Source: Streptomyces sp. ERV7
GTDB lineage: Bacteria; Actinomycetota; Actinomycetes; Streptomycetales; Streptomycetaceae
Direction of reading: 5' to 3'
Length of the DNA: 64,000 bases
Assembly: GCF_001653515.1 (NCBI RefSeq)
Contig: NZ_LYOY01000029.1
Coordinates: 434,001-498,000, forward strand
The stretch's first letter is position 1. The number at the start of each line of letters is the position of its first letter. The notes under the pieces were generated by a model. That model saw nothing but the letters and a program-made list of their open reading frames with translations. It had not been told where the DNA came from and did not search any database. Positions 44,046-53,608 of this stretch are shown here, in pieces. A program made the position numbers and the translations under genes.

Positions 44046-45224
44046 GTGACCACCGCCCAGCCCCTGGATGTCCAGCCGACGCCGCTCGCCCTGCTGCTGC
44101 TCGGCCGCGAGGCCGACCCGAAGAGCGAGCGCGGTGTGGAGTGCCCCGGCGACCTGCCGTCCCCGTCCGACCCGGACCTGGTGGCGCGCGCCCGCGCGGC
44201 CAAGGAGAAGCTCGGCGACAAGGTCTTCATCCTCGGCCACCACTACCAGCGTGACGAGGTCATCGAGTTCGCCGACGTCACCGGCGACTCCTTCAAGCTC
44301 GCCAAGGACGCGGCTGCCAAGCCGGAGGCCGAGTACATCGTCTTCTGCGGTGTGCACTTCATGGCCGAGTCCGCGGACATCCTGACCTCGGACGACCAGA
44401 AGGTCGTGCTGCCCGACCTGGCCGCCGGCTGCTCGATGGCCGACATGGCCACCGCCGAGCAGGTCGCCGAGTGCTGGGACGTGCTGACCGAGGCGGGCGT
44501 CGCCGAGCAGGTCGTGCCCGTCTCGTACATGAACTCCTCCGCCGACATCAAGGCCTTCACCGGCAAGCACGGCGGCACCATCTGCACCTCCTCCAACGCC
44601 AAGAAGGCGCTTGAGTGGGCGTTCGAGCAGGGCGAGAAGGTGCTCTTCCTGCCGGACCAGCACCTGGGCCGCAACACCGCCGTCCGCGACATGGGGATGT
44701 CGCTGGAGGACTGCGTGCTCTACAACCCGCACAAGCCCAACGGCGGGCTCACCGCCGAGGAGCTGCGGAACGCCAAGATGATCCTGTGGCGCGGCCACTG
44801 CTCGGTGCACGGCCGCTTCTCGCTGGACTCGGTCAACGACGTACGCGAGCGGATCCCGGGCGTGAACGTGCTGGTGCACCCCGAGTGCCGGCACGAGGTC
44901 GTGGCCGCGGCGGACTACGTGGGCTCGACGGAGTACATCATCAAGGCCCTGGAGGCCGCGCCGCGCGGGTCGAAGTGGGCCATCGGCACGGAGCTGAACC
45001 TGGTGCGCCGCCTGGCGAATCGATTCGCCGCGGAGGACAAGGAGATCGTCTTCCTCGACAAGACGGTCTGCTTCTGCTCGACGATGAACCGGATCGACCT
45101 GCCGCACCTGGTGTGGACGCTGGAGTCCCTCGCGGACGGCAAGCTCGTCAACCAGATCCAGGTGGACGCGGAGACGGAGAGCTTCGCCAAGCTGGCGCTG
45201 GAGCGGATGCTGGCGCTTCCGTAA
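44046..45224 (+). CDS. nadA: Quinolinate synthase
   Basis: Condenses iminoaspartate and dihydroxyacetone phosphate to quinolinate, the de novo NAD pathway. The 392-residue product has ILGHHYQRDEV, cluster cysteines in VFCGVHFMAE, HPECRHEV and VCFCSTMNR, and the conserved PDQHLGRNT. GTG 44046 has GAAAGG nine bases upstream; GTG 44037 is too close to it. nadB and nadC are not in the window. The 4Fe-4S cluster links it to the divergent erpA. Confidence 0.96.
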   Translation: MTTAQPLDVQPTPLALLLLGREADPKSERGVECPGDLPSPSDPDLVARARAAKEKLGDKVFILGHHYQRDEVIEFADVTGDSFKLAKDAAAKPEAEYIVFCGVHFMAESADILTSDDQKVVLPDLAAGCSMADMATAEQVAECWDVLTEAGVAEQVVPVSYMNSSADIKAFTGKHGGTICTSSNAKKALEWAFEQGEKVLFLPDQHLGRNTAVRDMGMSLEDCVLYNPHKPNGGLTAEELRNAKMILWRGHCSVHGRFSLDSVNDVRERIPGVNVLVHPECRHEVVAAADYVGSTEYIIKALEAAPRGSKWAIGTELNLVRRLANRFAAEDKEIVFLDKTVCFCSTMNRIDLPHLVWTLESLADGKLVNQIQVDAETESFAKLALERMLALP

Positions 45225-45236
45225 ACAGCACGTACC

Positions 45237-45280
45237 TACGCGTGAGGGCCGCTCCCGGTGGGGAGCGGCCCTCACGCGTA
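45237..45280. terminator. Bidirectional terminator after nadA
   Basis: TACGCGTGAGGGCCGCTCCC and its exact complement form a 20-bp stem with a 4-nt loop between the convergent nadA and response-regulator genes. Confidence 0.92.
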
Positions 45281-45285
45281 CAGCG

Positions 45286-45975
45286 CTACTCCACCCTCGG
45301 CCGCACCAGTCCCGACTCGTACGCGATCACGACCAGCTGGGCGCGGTCCCGGGCGCCCAGCTTGGCCATCGCGCGGTTGACGTGGGTCTTCACCGTGAGG
45401 GGGCTGACCACCAGGCGTTCGGCGATCTCGTCGTTGGAGAGGCCGCCCGCGACCTGGACGAGGACCTCGCGCTCACGGCCGGTCAGGGCCGCCAGGCGTT
45501 CGGCGTGGGCGCCGGGCGGCTCGCCCGAGCCGTCCCAACTGCCGCCCTGGGCGAGGAAGCTGGCGATCAGGCCCTTGGTCGCGACGGGCGAGAGCAGCGC
45601 CTCACCGGCCGCCGCGATCCGGATGGCGTTCAGGAGCTCGTCCGGTTCGGCGCCCTTGCCCAGGAAGCCGGAGGCACCCGCCCGCAGGGACTGCACCACG
45701 TACTCGTCGACCTCGAAGGTCGTGAGCATGACCACATGGACATCCGCGAGATCCGGGTCCGCGCTGATCATGCGGGTCGCGGCGAGCCCGTCCGTGCCGG
45801 GCATCCGGATGTCCATCAGGACGACGTCGGCCCGGGTCGCACGGGCCACGGCGACCGCCTCGGCCCCGTCCGACGCCTCGCCCACCACGTGCATGCCCGG
45901 CTCGGAGTCGACGAGGACGCGGAACGCGGAGCGCAGCAGCGCCTGGTCGTCCGCGAGTACCACCCTGATCGTCAT
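45286..45975 (-). CDS. NarL/LuxR-family response regulator
   Basis: A 229-residue regulator: receiver with LADDQALLR, acceptor Asp in VLMDIRMPG and Lys in FLGKGAEP, then a LuxR-type domain with LTGREREVLVQVAGGLSN and PLTVKTHVNR. It is coupled to the upstream kinase by an ATGA overlap at 45972. Targets are unknown. This is the second such pair in the window, and its kinase differs in its membrane domain from the pair at 2112. Confidence 0.94.
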   Translation of the reverse strand: MTIRVVLADDQALLRSAFRVLVDSEPGMHVVGEASDGAEAVAVARATRADVVLMDIRMPGTDGLAATRMISADPDLADVHVVMLTTFEVDEYVVQSLRAGASGFLGKGAEPDELLNAIRIAAAGEALLSPVATKGLIASFLAQGGSWDGSGEPPGAHAERLAALTGREREVLVQVAGGLSNDEIAERLVVSPLTVKTHVNRAMAKLGARDRAQLVVIAYESGLVRPRVE

Positions 45976-47255
45976 GCGCTGCCTTCCCCCGGTCCCTCGG
46001 CCGCCCGGACGGCGTCGGCCTCCTTGCGGGTCCGTGCCGTACGGGCCGTGTCGGCCGTCTTGACCGGCAGTATCGCCTGCACCCGGAAGCCGCCGCCGTA
46101 GCGGGGTCCCGCCGTGCAGGTGCCGCCCAGCGCGCTGACCCGCTCGCGCATCCCGAGCAGACCGTGGCCCCCGCCGCCGCCCCCGGCGCCGCCGTCGCCC
46201 TTGCCGGTGCCGTTGTCGATGACCGTGACCTCGGTGTTCGGCCCCACCCGCACCACGCTGACCTCGGCCTTCGCGTCCGGGCCCGCGTGCTTGCGGACGT
46301 TCGTGAGCGCTTCTTGGATCACCCGGTACGCGGCGAGGTCCACGGCCGCCGGGAGCCCGGCGCGTACGGCCGGGTCGAGGGGGGCGAGCTCGACCGGGAG
46401 GCCCGCGCGGCGGAAGCCCCCCAGCAGGTCGTCCAGGAGCGCGAGGCCGGGAGCCGGCTCGGTGGGGGCCTCGGGGTCGCCGGACTGGCGCAGCAGGCCG
46501 ACCGTGGCCCGGAGTTCGTTCAGCGCCGAGCGGCTGGCCTCGCGGACATGCGCGAGGGCCTCCTTGGCCTGGTCGGGGCGCTTGTCCATGACGTGCGCGG
46601 CGACTCCGGCCTGGACGTTGACCAGCGCGATGTGGTGGGCGACGACGTCGTGCAGATCGCGGGCGATGCGCAGCCGCTCCTCCGCGACCCGGCGCCGCGC
46701 CTCCTCCTCACGGGTGCGCTCGGCCCGCTCGGCCCGCTCGCGGATGGACTCGACGATGGCCCGGCGGCTGCGGACGGCGTCGCCCGCGGTCGCGGCCAGG
46801 CCCGTCCAGGCGAGCACGGCGACGTTCTCCTGCGCGTACCAGGGCGCGTCCCCGAAGAACATCGCGGTCGCGGTGAGGACGGCCATGGTGGTGATGCCGA
46901 CGCGGTAGGTGGTGGCGCGGTCGGTGTGCGCGGCGACCGTGTACAGCGCGACGACCGGGGCGATCGCGATCGGGGCGGGCGAGTTCCCCGCGAGCAGATC
47001 GGCGACGGTGATGCCGCCGGTCAGACCGAGGACCCCGAGCGGGTTGCGGCGGCGCAGCACCAGCGAGACGGCGCCGAGCACCGCGAGGACGAGGGCGGTC
47101 GCGCTGGGGGTCCTGGTCCCGAAGACGGGGCCGTTGGAGCCGTGGGGGTCGGCGAAGGAGCCGACGACCATACAGACGAGGACGACCCCGGCGAGGGCGG
47201 CGTCCCCGGCGAGGGGGTGGGCGCGGAGCCATCCGTGGATGCGGGCGAACGTCAC
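45972..47255 (-). CDS. Membrane sensor histidine kinase (HisKA_3)
   Basis: A 427-residue kinase with four or five membrane segments in the first 160 residues, phospho-acceptor block RIARDLHDVVAHHIALVNVQ and a C-terminal ATPase domain with EALTNVRKHAG and GLLGMRERV. A run of about eight Gly lies in the ATP lid (GAGGGGGGHG). GTG 47255 is the start. Partner of the coupled regulator. The PspA module lies upstream in the same direction, so an envelope-stress role is possible (inference). Confidence 0.92.
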   Translation of the reverse strand: MTFARIHGWLRAHPLAGDAALAGVVLVCMVVGSFADPHGSNGPVFGTRTPSATALVLAVLGAVSLVLRRRNPLGVLGLTGGITVADLLAGNSPAPIAIAPVVALYTVAAHTDRATTYRVGITTMAVLTATAMFFGDAPWYAQENVAVLAWTGLAATAGDAVRSRRAIVESIRERAERAERTREEEARRRVAEERLRIARDLHDVVAHHIALVNVQAGVAAHVMDKRPDQAKEALAHVREASRSALNELRATVGLLRQSGDPEAPTEPAPGLALLDDLLGGFRRAGLPVELAPLDPAVRAGLPAAVDLAAYRVIQEALTNVRKHAGPDAKAEVSVVRVGPNTEVTVIDNGTGKGDGGAGGGGGGHGLLGMRERVSALGGTCTAGPRYGGGFRVQAILPVKTADTARTARTRKEADAVRAAEGPGEGSA

Positions 47256-47337
47256 GCCTCCCTACGGTACGGGGCGCGCCCCGTGCGCGGGGGCGCCCTC
47301 GCGTGCCCGGTCGGGCGGGGGGGCGGTCCGGCGTCGG

Positions 47338-47616
47338 CTAGCCCGGGATCAGCCCGTCGTCGCTGAGCATGTCCCTGACCTCGTCCAGGGTGGCGTCCGG
47401 CGCCGGGAGGATGAGCTCCGACGGCTCCAGGGCGTCGTCCGGGAGCGGCTCGCCCAGGCGGCGGACCGCGTCGAGCAGGGCCCCCAGGGTGCGGCGGAAG
47501 CCCTCCTCGTCGCCCGCTTCCATCTCTTCGAGCAACTCGTCGTCCAGCTTGTTGAGCTCGGTGAAGTGGCTGTCCGCCAGCTTCACCTGGCCCTCCCCCA
47601 TGATCCGTACGATCAT
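47338..47616 (-). CDS. PspA-associated (PspAA-domain) protein
   Basis: A 92-residue acidic protein beginning MIVRIMGEGQVKLAD, the usual opening of PspAA-domain partners of PspA, followed by helices rich in Glu and Leu. ATG 47616 has GGAGGAG upstream. It directly follows pspA with a 25-bp gap, as in other actinobacteria, and probably acts with it at the membrane under stress. Confidence 0.86.
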   Translation of the reverse strand: MIVRIMGEGQVKLADSHFTELNKLDDELLEEMEAGDEEGFRRTLGALLDAVRRLGEPLPDDALEPSELILPAPDATLDEVRDMLSDDGLIPG

Positions 47617-47641
47617 GGCGACTCCTCCTTGGCCCTCGGCC

Positions 47642-48433
47642 CTACTGCTTGTCGAAGCGGGGGGTCTGCTGCTGCGGACGGTCCTGCGGGGTCCCGGTGC
47701 CGCCCTCGATGGCCTGCTGGCCCGAGGTGCCGCCGGTGAGCTCGGCCTTCATCCGCTGCAGTTCCAGCTCTACATCCGTACCACCGGAGATGCGGTCGAG
47801 CTCGGCCTGGAGGTCGTCCTTCTGGAGGCCGGACTGGTCGTCGAGGGCGCCGGAGGCCAGCAGCTCGTCGATCGCACCGGCCCGCGCCTGGAGCTGCGCG
47901 GTCTTGTCCTCGGCCCGCTGGATGGCCATGCCGACGTCGCTCATCTCCTCGGAGATGCCCGAGAAGGACTCGGCGATCCGGGTCTGCGCCTGGGCCGCCG
48001 TGTACGTCGCCTTGATCGTCTCCTTCTTGGTGCGGAAGGCGTCGACCTTGGCCTGGAGGCGCTGGGCCGCAAGGGTGAGCTTCTCCTCCTCGCCCTGCAG
48101 GGTCTGGTGCTGCGTCTCCAGGTCGGTGACCTGCTGGGTGAGCGCGGCGCGGCGGGACAGCGCCTCGCGCGCCAGGTCCTCGCGGCCGAGCGCCAGCGCC
48201 TTGCGGCCCTGGTCCTCCAGCTTGCTGGACTGGCTCTGGAGCTGGTTCAGCTGCAGTTCGAGCCGCTTGCGCGAGGTCGCCACGTCGGCGACGCCGCGGC
48301 GCACCTTCTGGAGCAGCTCCAGCTGCTTCTGGTACGAGTAATCGAGGGTCTCGCGCGGGTCCTCGGCCCGGTCAAGGGCCTTGTTCGCCTTCGCGCGGAA
48401 GATCATCCCCATACGCTTCATGACACCGCTCAT
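47642..48433 (-). CDS. pspA: PspA/IM30-family membrane stress protein
   Basis: A 263-residue coiled-coil protein of the ESCRT-III-like PspA family that binds and protects stressed membranes. It begins MKRMGMIFRAKANKALDRAE with the amphipathic first helix and ends in a Gly/Gln-rich tail. ATG 48433 is used; a second ATG four codons on is an alternative. It forms an operon with the PspAA gene downstream. There is no PspF, PspB or PspC nearby, typical for actinobacteria. Confidence 0.93.
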   Translation of the reverse strand: MSGVMKRMGMIFRAKANKALDRAEDPRETLDYSYQKQLELLQKVRRGVADVATSRKRLELQLNQLQSQSSKLEDQGRKALALGREDLAREALSRRAALTQQVTDLETQHQTLQGEEEKLTLAAQRLQAKVDAFRTKKETIKATYTAAQAQTRIAESFSGISEEMSDVGMAIQRAEDKTAQLQARAGAIDELLASGALDDQSGLQKDDLQAELDRISGGTDVELELQRMKAELTGGTSGQQAIEGGTGTPQDRPQQQTPRFDKQ

Positions 48434-48727
48434 GGGCTTCGCGCGCCCCCTTCTGACGGACTCCAGCTCCAGCTGCTGCAACAGAACCCACAGTACGGGC
48501 CCTGCATCCATTACCGCACTGTTCGGGCGCGGATGCGGTCATCCCCAAGGACGACTGCGTCCCCGCCCGCTCCGGCGCAGGGAGTAGGTGACGGTCAGGG
48601 ACCGGACACTCACTTCCCGCCACTTCCCGCTCCGGCACCCGCGCACACCCCTGGGGACGCAAGGCGTTGCGGGATCGTTCCCCACCGGCCTGTGGTCCAT
48701 GCCCGCGACCCCGTACCCTTGGGCTTT

Positions 48728-49324
48728 GTGTTCCGTAGCCGTTCCAACGAAGAGAAGGCCCCCACCGACAAGGTGACGGCGGACCTCTCCAAGCAGCCCC
48801 GCGACCCCGAGGCCCCCAAGGGCCGGCCCACTCCGAAGCGCAGTGAGGCCCAGACCCAGCGCCGTCGGGCGTCGACCGTGCCGACCGACCGCAAGGAGGC
48901 CGCCAAGCGTTCGCGCGAGGTCCGCCGGATCGAGCTCGCCAAGCAGCGCGAGGCGCTCGCCAACGGCGACCAGCGCTATCTGCCGGCCCGCGACAAGGGC
49001 GCCGTGCGCAAGTTCGTGCGCGACTACGTCGACTCGCGGTTCTGCATCGCCGAGTTCTTCCTGCCGCTCGCCGTGATCATCCTGGTCCTCTCGATGGTCC
49101 GGATCGGCAGCCTGCAGAACATCGCGCTGCTGCTGTGGCTCGCCGTGATCGTGCTGATCGTGCTCGACTCCATCGGTCTGGCGTTCCGTCTCAAGAGGCA
49201 GCTCAAGGAGCGCTTCCAGGACGAGCCGACCAAGGGCGCGGTGGCGTACGGCCTGATGCGTACGCTCCAGATGCGCCGGCTTCGTCTGCCGAAGCCGCAG
49301 GTCAAGCGCGGGGAGCGACCCTGA
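48728..49324 (+). CDS. DUF3043 membrane protein
   Basis: A 198-residue protein. The first 95 residues are very basic and charged (PTPKRSEAQTQRRRAS, RRIELAKQREAL), followed by RYLPARDKGAVRKFVRDYVD, the family signature, then two membrane helices and a basic tail. Function is unknown. GTG 48728 is the start. Its stop overlaps the start of the methyltransferase gene (CTGA at 49321). Confidence 0.88.
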   Translation: MFRSRSNEEKAPTDKVTADLSKQPRDPEAPKGRPTPKRSEAQTQRRRASTVPTDRKEAAKRSREVRRIELAKQREALANGDQRYLPARDKGAVRKFVRDYVDSRFCIAEFFLPLAVIILVLSMVRIGSLQNIALLLWLAVIVLIVLDSIGLAFRLKRQLKERFQDEPTKGAVAYGLMRTLQMRRLRLPKPQVKRGERP

Positions 49325-50118
49325 GCACGGAAGTCGCCGCCTTCAGCGGCGCCTCCGGCAACTGGCTGAAGGGTCTGGGCGGGCTGCGCAACACCGTGCG
49401 CCAGGAGCTCGTGGCCCGTCAGCTCGACGAGCAGATAGCCGCCCGGTTCCCGGTCGGCCAGCGGCTGCGCGTCCTCGACGTCGGTACGGGCCAGGGCACC
49501 CAGGCCCTGCGCCTGGCCCGGGCCGGGCACACGGTGACCGGCCTGGAGTCCGACCCCGAGATGCTCCGGGTGGCGCGCGAGTCGCTGTCCACCGAGCCGG
49601 AGGGCATCCGTGAGCGGGTCCGCCTGATCGAGGGCGACGGCAACGAGACCGGCGTGCACTTCCTGCCCGGCTCGTTCGACGTGGTGCTCTGCCACGGTGT
49701 GCTGATGTACGTCCAGGAGCCCGACGCGATGCTGGCGGGGCTGGCCCGGATGCTGGCCCCCGGCGGGCTGCTGTCGCTGCTCGTCCGGAACGCGGACGCG
49801 CTGGCCATGCGGCCGGGGCTCGCGGGTGACTGGACCGGGGCCCTGTCCTCCTTCGACACCGACGCGTACACCAATCGGCTCGGGCTGTCCGTTCGGGCCG
49901 ATCGGCTCGACACGTTGACGCGGACGCTGGACGGGATCGCCGCGCCGCTGCACGCGTGGTACGGGGTGCGGGTCTTCACCGACAACGTGCCGAACGACGT
50001 GCAGTTGCCTGCCGCCGACGAGCTCGACCGGCTGCTGGCCGCCGAGGACAAGGCGGGGCGGACCGATCCGTACCGGCGGGTCGCGGCTCTGCTGCATCTG
50101 TGTGGCGTGCGGGGGTAG
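49321..50118 (+). CDS. Class I SAM-dependent methyltransferase
   Basis: A 265-residue enzyme with motif I LRVLDVGTGQGTQALRLA, the acidic end of strand 2 (GLESD) and motif III-like FDVVLCHGVLMYV, as in SmtA/CmoM-like proteins. The apparent start is CTG 49321, overlapping the stop of the DUF3043 gene, with GGGAG six bases upstream; no ATG, GTG or TTG is available nearby in frame. The substrate is unknown. Confidence 0.88.
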   Translation: MSTEVAAFSGASGNWLKGLGGLRNTVRQELVARQLDEQIAARFPVGQRLRVLDVGTGQGTQALRLARAGHTVTGLESDPEMLRVARESLSTEPEGIRERVRLIEGDGNETGVHFLPGSFDVVLCHGVLMYVQEPDAMLAGLARMLAPGGLLSLLVRNADALAMRPGLAGDWTGALSSFDTDAYTNRLGLSVRADRLDTLTRTLDGIAAPLHAWYGVRVFTDNVPNDVQLPAADELDRLLAAEDKAGRTDPYRRVAALLHLCGVRG

Positions 50119-50146
50119 TCGGGTCGACTGCGGGCCGTCCTGGACC

Positions 50147-50173
50147 GGTCGCGCAGTTCCCCGCGCCCCCAGC
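50147..50173. repeat. Single copy of the dispersed GC-rich repeat
   Basis: GCGCAGTTCCCCGCGCCCC occurs here after the methyltransferase stop, matching the element at 15093-15297 and 26532-26659. Confidence 0.75.
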
Positions 50174-50241
50174 GGCGGGTGTCGGGCCGAATCGTCGGCA
50201 TCGGGTGTCAGGTGGACGGGGTACTTTCACGTCCTCCCTAG

Positions 50242-52005
50242 GTGAACCCTGACGACTCCCCAGCCAAAATGCCCGCCCGGGACACCTGGCGGGCTCTCTA
50301 TCGGCACTTTCGGCCGCATCGCGGCGCCGTTGCCCTCGGGGCGCTGCTGACGCTGGTCGGGGCGGCCACCGGGCTCGCTCAGCCGCTCGCCGCCAAGGCG
50401 CTGGTGGACCGGCTCGGCGGGGACGGGCCGATCGCGGGGGTGCTCGTCCTGCTCACCGCGCTCGTGGTGGTGGGCACGGTGGTCGAGTCGTTCGGGGCGT
50501 ACGTCCTGGAGCGCACCGCCGAGTCCGTGGTCCTCGCCGCCCGGCGCACCCTCATCGGCCGGCTGCTGCGGCTGAAGCTGCCCGAGGTCGAGCGGCTTCC
50601 CCCGGGCGACCTCATGTCCCGGGTGACCTCCGACACCACCCTGCTGCGGGCGGTCACCACCCAGTCCGTGGTCTCCGCCGCCACCGGCGGGCTCACCTTC
50701 CTCGCGACGATCGCGATGATGGCGTACATGGACGCCGTGCTCCTCGGCGTGACGCTCGGCGTGATCGTCCTGATCGGCTCCGCGGTGGCGATGGTGATGC
50801 CGCAGATCTCCAGGGCGACCGCGCGGGCGCAGGAGTCGGTGGCCGAGATATCCACCGTCCTGGAGCGGGCGTTCGGCGCCTTCCGTACGGTCAAGGCCTC
50901 CGGCGCCGAGGAGCGCGAGACGGCGGTGGTGGACGCGGCGGCCGAGGAGGCCTGGCGGCACGGGGTGCGTTCGGCCAAGTGGCAGTCGGTGGCCGGGACT
51001 TCGGTCGGCCTCGCGGTGCAGGTGTCGTTCCTGGCGGTGCTCGGCATCGGTGGGGCGCGGGTCGCCTCGGGGGCGATCTCGGTCTCGACGCTCGTCGCGT
51101 TCCTGCTGTTCCTGTTCTATCTGATCGACCCGGTCTCCAAGCTGGTGCAGGCGGCCACGCAGTACCAGGTGGGCTCGGCCGCGATCGCCCGGATCGCGGA
51201 GGCCGAGCGGCTGGAGACCGAGGAGCCCTCGGCGACCTCTGCCGCCGCGCCGGGGCCGGGGCCGCGGCCCGCCTCGGTGGTCTTCGAGGACGTGACCTTC
51301 CGCTACCGCGACGACCTTCCGTACGTCCACCACGGGGTCTCCTTCGAGGTGCCCGGCGCCGGGATGACCGCGTTCGTCGGGCCCTCGGGCGCCGGCAAGA
51401 CGACCGTCTTCGGCCTGGTCGAGCGGTTCTACGAGGCGACCGGCGGGCGGATCCTGATCGACGGCCGCGATGTGCGCGACTGGCCGCTGGCCGAGCTGCG
51501 CGCCGCCATCGGCTACGTCGAGCAGGACTCCCCCGTGCTGGCCGGGACCGTCCGCGAGAACCTCGTCTTCGGCGCCCCGGACGCCACGGACGCGGACATC
51601 GCCGACGTTCTCGTACGGGCGAAGCTGGACGCGCTGGTGGAGCGGCTGCCGGACGGTCTGGACACCGTGGTCGGGCACCGGGGTTCCAAGCTGTCGGGCG
51701 GCGAGCGGCAGCGGGTGGCGATCGCGCGGGCGCTGCTGCGCAGGCCCCGGCTGCTGCTCCTGGACGAGGCGACCTCGCAGCTGGACGCGGTCAACGAGCT
51801 GGCGCTGCGGGACGTGGTGGCCGAGGCGGCCCGGGAGACGACGGTCCTGGTGGTGGCGCACCGGCTGTCCACGGTGACGCTGGCGGACCGGATCGTGGTC
51901 ATGGAGGCGGGGAAGGTACGGGCGGTGGGCACCCACGCCGAGCTGGTGGCCGGGGACCCGCTCTACGGGGAGCTGGCGGCGACGCAGTTCCTGGCGACGG
52001 CGTGA
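50242..52005 (+). CDS. ABC exporter, fused membrane and ATPase domains
   Basis: A 587-residue half-transporter that should dimerise. Six membrane segments span about 25-310; the ATPase domain has Walker [10 protein letters not shown], signature LSGGERQR, Walker [10 protein letters not shown] and the H-loop VVAHRLST. It resembles multidrug or lipid exporters (MsbA-like). GTG 50242 starts it; no partner half-transporter is nearby, so a homodimer is likely. The substrate is unknown. Confidence 0.93.
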   Translation: MNPDDSPAKMPARDTWRALYRHFRPHRGAVALGALLTLVGAATGLAQPLAAKALVDRLGGDGPIAGVLVLLTALVVVGTVVESFGAYVLERTAESVVLAARRTLIGRLLRLKLPEVERLPPGDLMSRVTSDTTLLRAVTTQSVVSAATGGLTFLATIAMMAYMDAVLLGVTLGVIVLIGSAVAMVMPQISRATARAQESVAEISTVLERAFGAFRTVKASGAEERETAVVDAAAEEAWRHGVRSAKWQSVAGTSVGLAVQVSFLAVLGIGGARVASGAISVSTLVAFLLFLFYLIDPVSKLVQAATQYQVGSAAIARIAEAERLETEEPSATSAAAPGPGPRPASVVFEDVTFRYRDDLPYVHHGVSFEVPGAGMTAFVGPSGAGKTTVFGLVERFYEATGGRILIDGRDVRDWPLAELRAAIGYVEQDSPVLAGTVRENLVFGAPDATDADIADVLVRAKLDALVERLPDGLDTVVGHRGSKLSGGERQRVAIARALLRRPRLLLLDEATSQLDAVNELALRDVVAEAARETTVLVVAHRLSTVTLADRIVVMEAGKVRAVGTHAELVAGDPLYGELAATQFLATA

Positions 52006-52109
52006 GCCGACGGCCCTGGGCAGGCTCTGAGGAGGCCATGGGGGCGGGCCCGACCTGATCGGACCGCTGCGGGAGGCCGCCGTCCGGGGCCGGGGCAATA
52101 CTGCGGAAC

Positions 52110-53210
52110 ATGGATGGATCCGTGACCCGTGGCCGGGTTCGCCGGCTGCTCCCCCTGACGGCGGCCTTCGCGGGCGCCGCCCTCCTGGCCGGCTGCTCCG
52201 GCTCCGGCTCCGACGCGTCGCACACCTCCCCGGCGCGGGCCGACGTGGCCGCGCCGAAGAAGGCCGAGGCACCCCGCAGGGCGGACGGCAGCGGGCTGCA
52301 GGCCGACTACGAGCGGGTGATCAAGGACGTGCTGCCGTCGGTCGTCCAGATCGACGCGGCCAACAGCCTGGGCTCCGGCATCGTCTACGACGCCCAGGGG
52401 CACATCGTCACCAACGCCCATGTGGTGGGCGGCGAGAACACCTTCAAGGTGTCCACCGCCACCGGCGGGGGCGCGATCGTCGCGAAGCTGGTGGCGGCCT
52501 ATCCCGAGCAGGACCTCGCGGTGATCAAGCTGGACTCGGTGCCGAAGGGGCTGAAGCCCGCCCGGCTCGGCGACTCCTCGAAGGTCGCGATGGGCCAGAT
52601 CGTGCTGGCCATGGGGTCACCGCTCGGCCTGTCCAGCAGCGTCACCCAGGGCATCGTCTCGGCGACCGGCCGGACGGTGACCGAGAGCAGCGCGGGCGGC
52701 GGCACCGGGGCCACCATCGGCAACATGGTGCAGACGTCGGCGGCGATCAACCCCGGCAACAGCGGCGGCGCGCTGGTCAACCTGGACAGCGAGGTCATCG
52801 GCATCCCCACACTCGCGGCGACCGACCCGGACATGGGCGGCGGCACGGCCCCGGGCATCGGCTTCGCCATCCCGGTCTCGATGGTGAAGACGGTCGCGGA
52901 CCAGATCATCCGGAGCGGCAAGGTGACCGACTCGGGCCGGGCGGCCCTGGGCGTGACCGGGCGTACGGTGGTCGACTCGGACTACCGGCCCGCCGGCGTC
53001 GCCATCGTCGAGGTGAAGGCGGGCGGGGCGGCCGACAAGGCCGGGCTGAAGGCCGGGGACGTCCTCACCCGGCTCGGGGACGCCGACATCAGCTCGATCA
53101 CCTCGCTGGCGGAGGCGCTGGCCGCCGACAAGCCCGGCCAGACCATCCAGGTGACCTACACCCGCGGCGGCTCGCCCAAGACCTCCCTGGTCACCCTCGG
53201 CGAGATCTGA
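52110..53210 (+). CDS. Trypsin-like serine protease lipoprotein with PDZ domain (HtrA type)
   Basis: A 366-residue envelope protease. A lipobox LLAGC follows the signal; the S1C domain has His in IVTNAHVV, Asp in DLAVIKL and Ser in NPGNSGGAL; a PDZ domain ends the protein (about 275-360). It probably degrades or processes misfolded exported proteins. ATG 52110 is used; an in-frame GTG at 52125 is possible. A terminator at 53260-53294 follows. Confidence 0.94.
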   Translation: MDGSVTRGRVRRLLPLTAAFAGAALLAGCSGSGSDASHTSPARADVAAPKKAEAPRRADGSGLQADYERVIKDVLPSVVQIDAANSLGSGIVYDAQGHIVTNAHVVGGENTFKVSTATGGGAIVAKLVAAYPEQDLAVIKLDSVPKGLKPARLGDSSKVAMGQIVLAMGSPLGLSSSVTQGIVSATGRTVTESSAGGGTGATIGNMVQTSAAINPGNSGGALVNLDSEVIGIPTLAATDPDMGGGTAPGIGFAIPVSMVKTVADQIIRSGKVTDSGRAALGVTGRTVVDSDYRPAGVAIVEVKAGGAADKAGLKAGDVLTRLGDADISSITSLAEALAADKPGQTIQVTYTRGGSPKTSLVTLGEI

Positions 53211-53259
53211 GGCGGCCGGATCCGGACCGGCGCCCCGGCGCCACCCGCCCGGCGCACGG

Positions 53260-53294
53260 CGGCGCCCGCGGACCGCAGGGGTCCGCGGGCGCCG
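53260..53294. terminator. Terminator after the protease gene
   Basis: CGGCGCCCGCGGAC and its exact complement form a 14-bp stem with a 7-nt loop between convergent genes ending at 53210 and 53320. Confidence 0.85.
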
Positions 53295-53319
53295 TCGGAT
53301 GCCTCCGTGCGTCCGCGCG

Positions 53320-53529
53320 TCAGGACGCGTCGGCGTGCAGGCTCATCGGGCCGTAGATCTTCCTGCCGTCGTCGAAGAGGTGCACCTGGTCGGCCCCGCC
53401 CTCCATCAGGTCCTTCCAGACCTCACCGATCCAGGACTCCGCGTCGCCCTGGGTCGTGAACTCCTCCGGCGCCACCGCCGGCTCGACCTCCGTCCCGTCG
53501 GACTTCTCGAATCGCCACGTCCACGCCAT
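53320..53529 (-). CDS. Small conserved acidic protein
   Basis: A 69-residue soluble protein (MAWTWRFEKSDGTEVEPA at the start) with many Trp, Asp and Glu residues and no Cys. ATG 53529 has a GGGAGG site, and the reading frame is well biased. It is divergent from cobU by about 80 bp. As I recall it is a widespread small streptomycete protein; its function is unknown. Confidence 0.82.
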   Translation of the reverse strand: MAWTWRFEKSDGTEVEPAVAPEEFTTQGDAESWIGEVWKDLMEGGADQVHLFDDGRKIYGPMSLHADAS

Positions 53530-53608
53530 GTGCGCCTCCCGGGTCACGTTGCTGCCCGCAGCGTAGCCGGGCGCGCACCGGGTGCGGTGACGCGGGAGGA
53601 TCGTCTTC

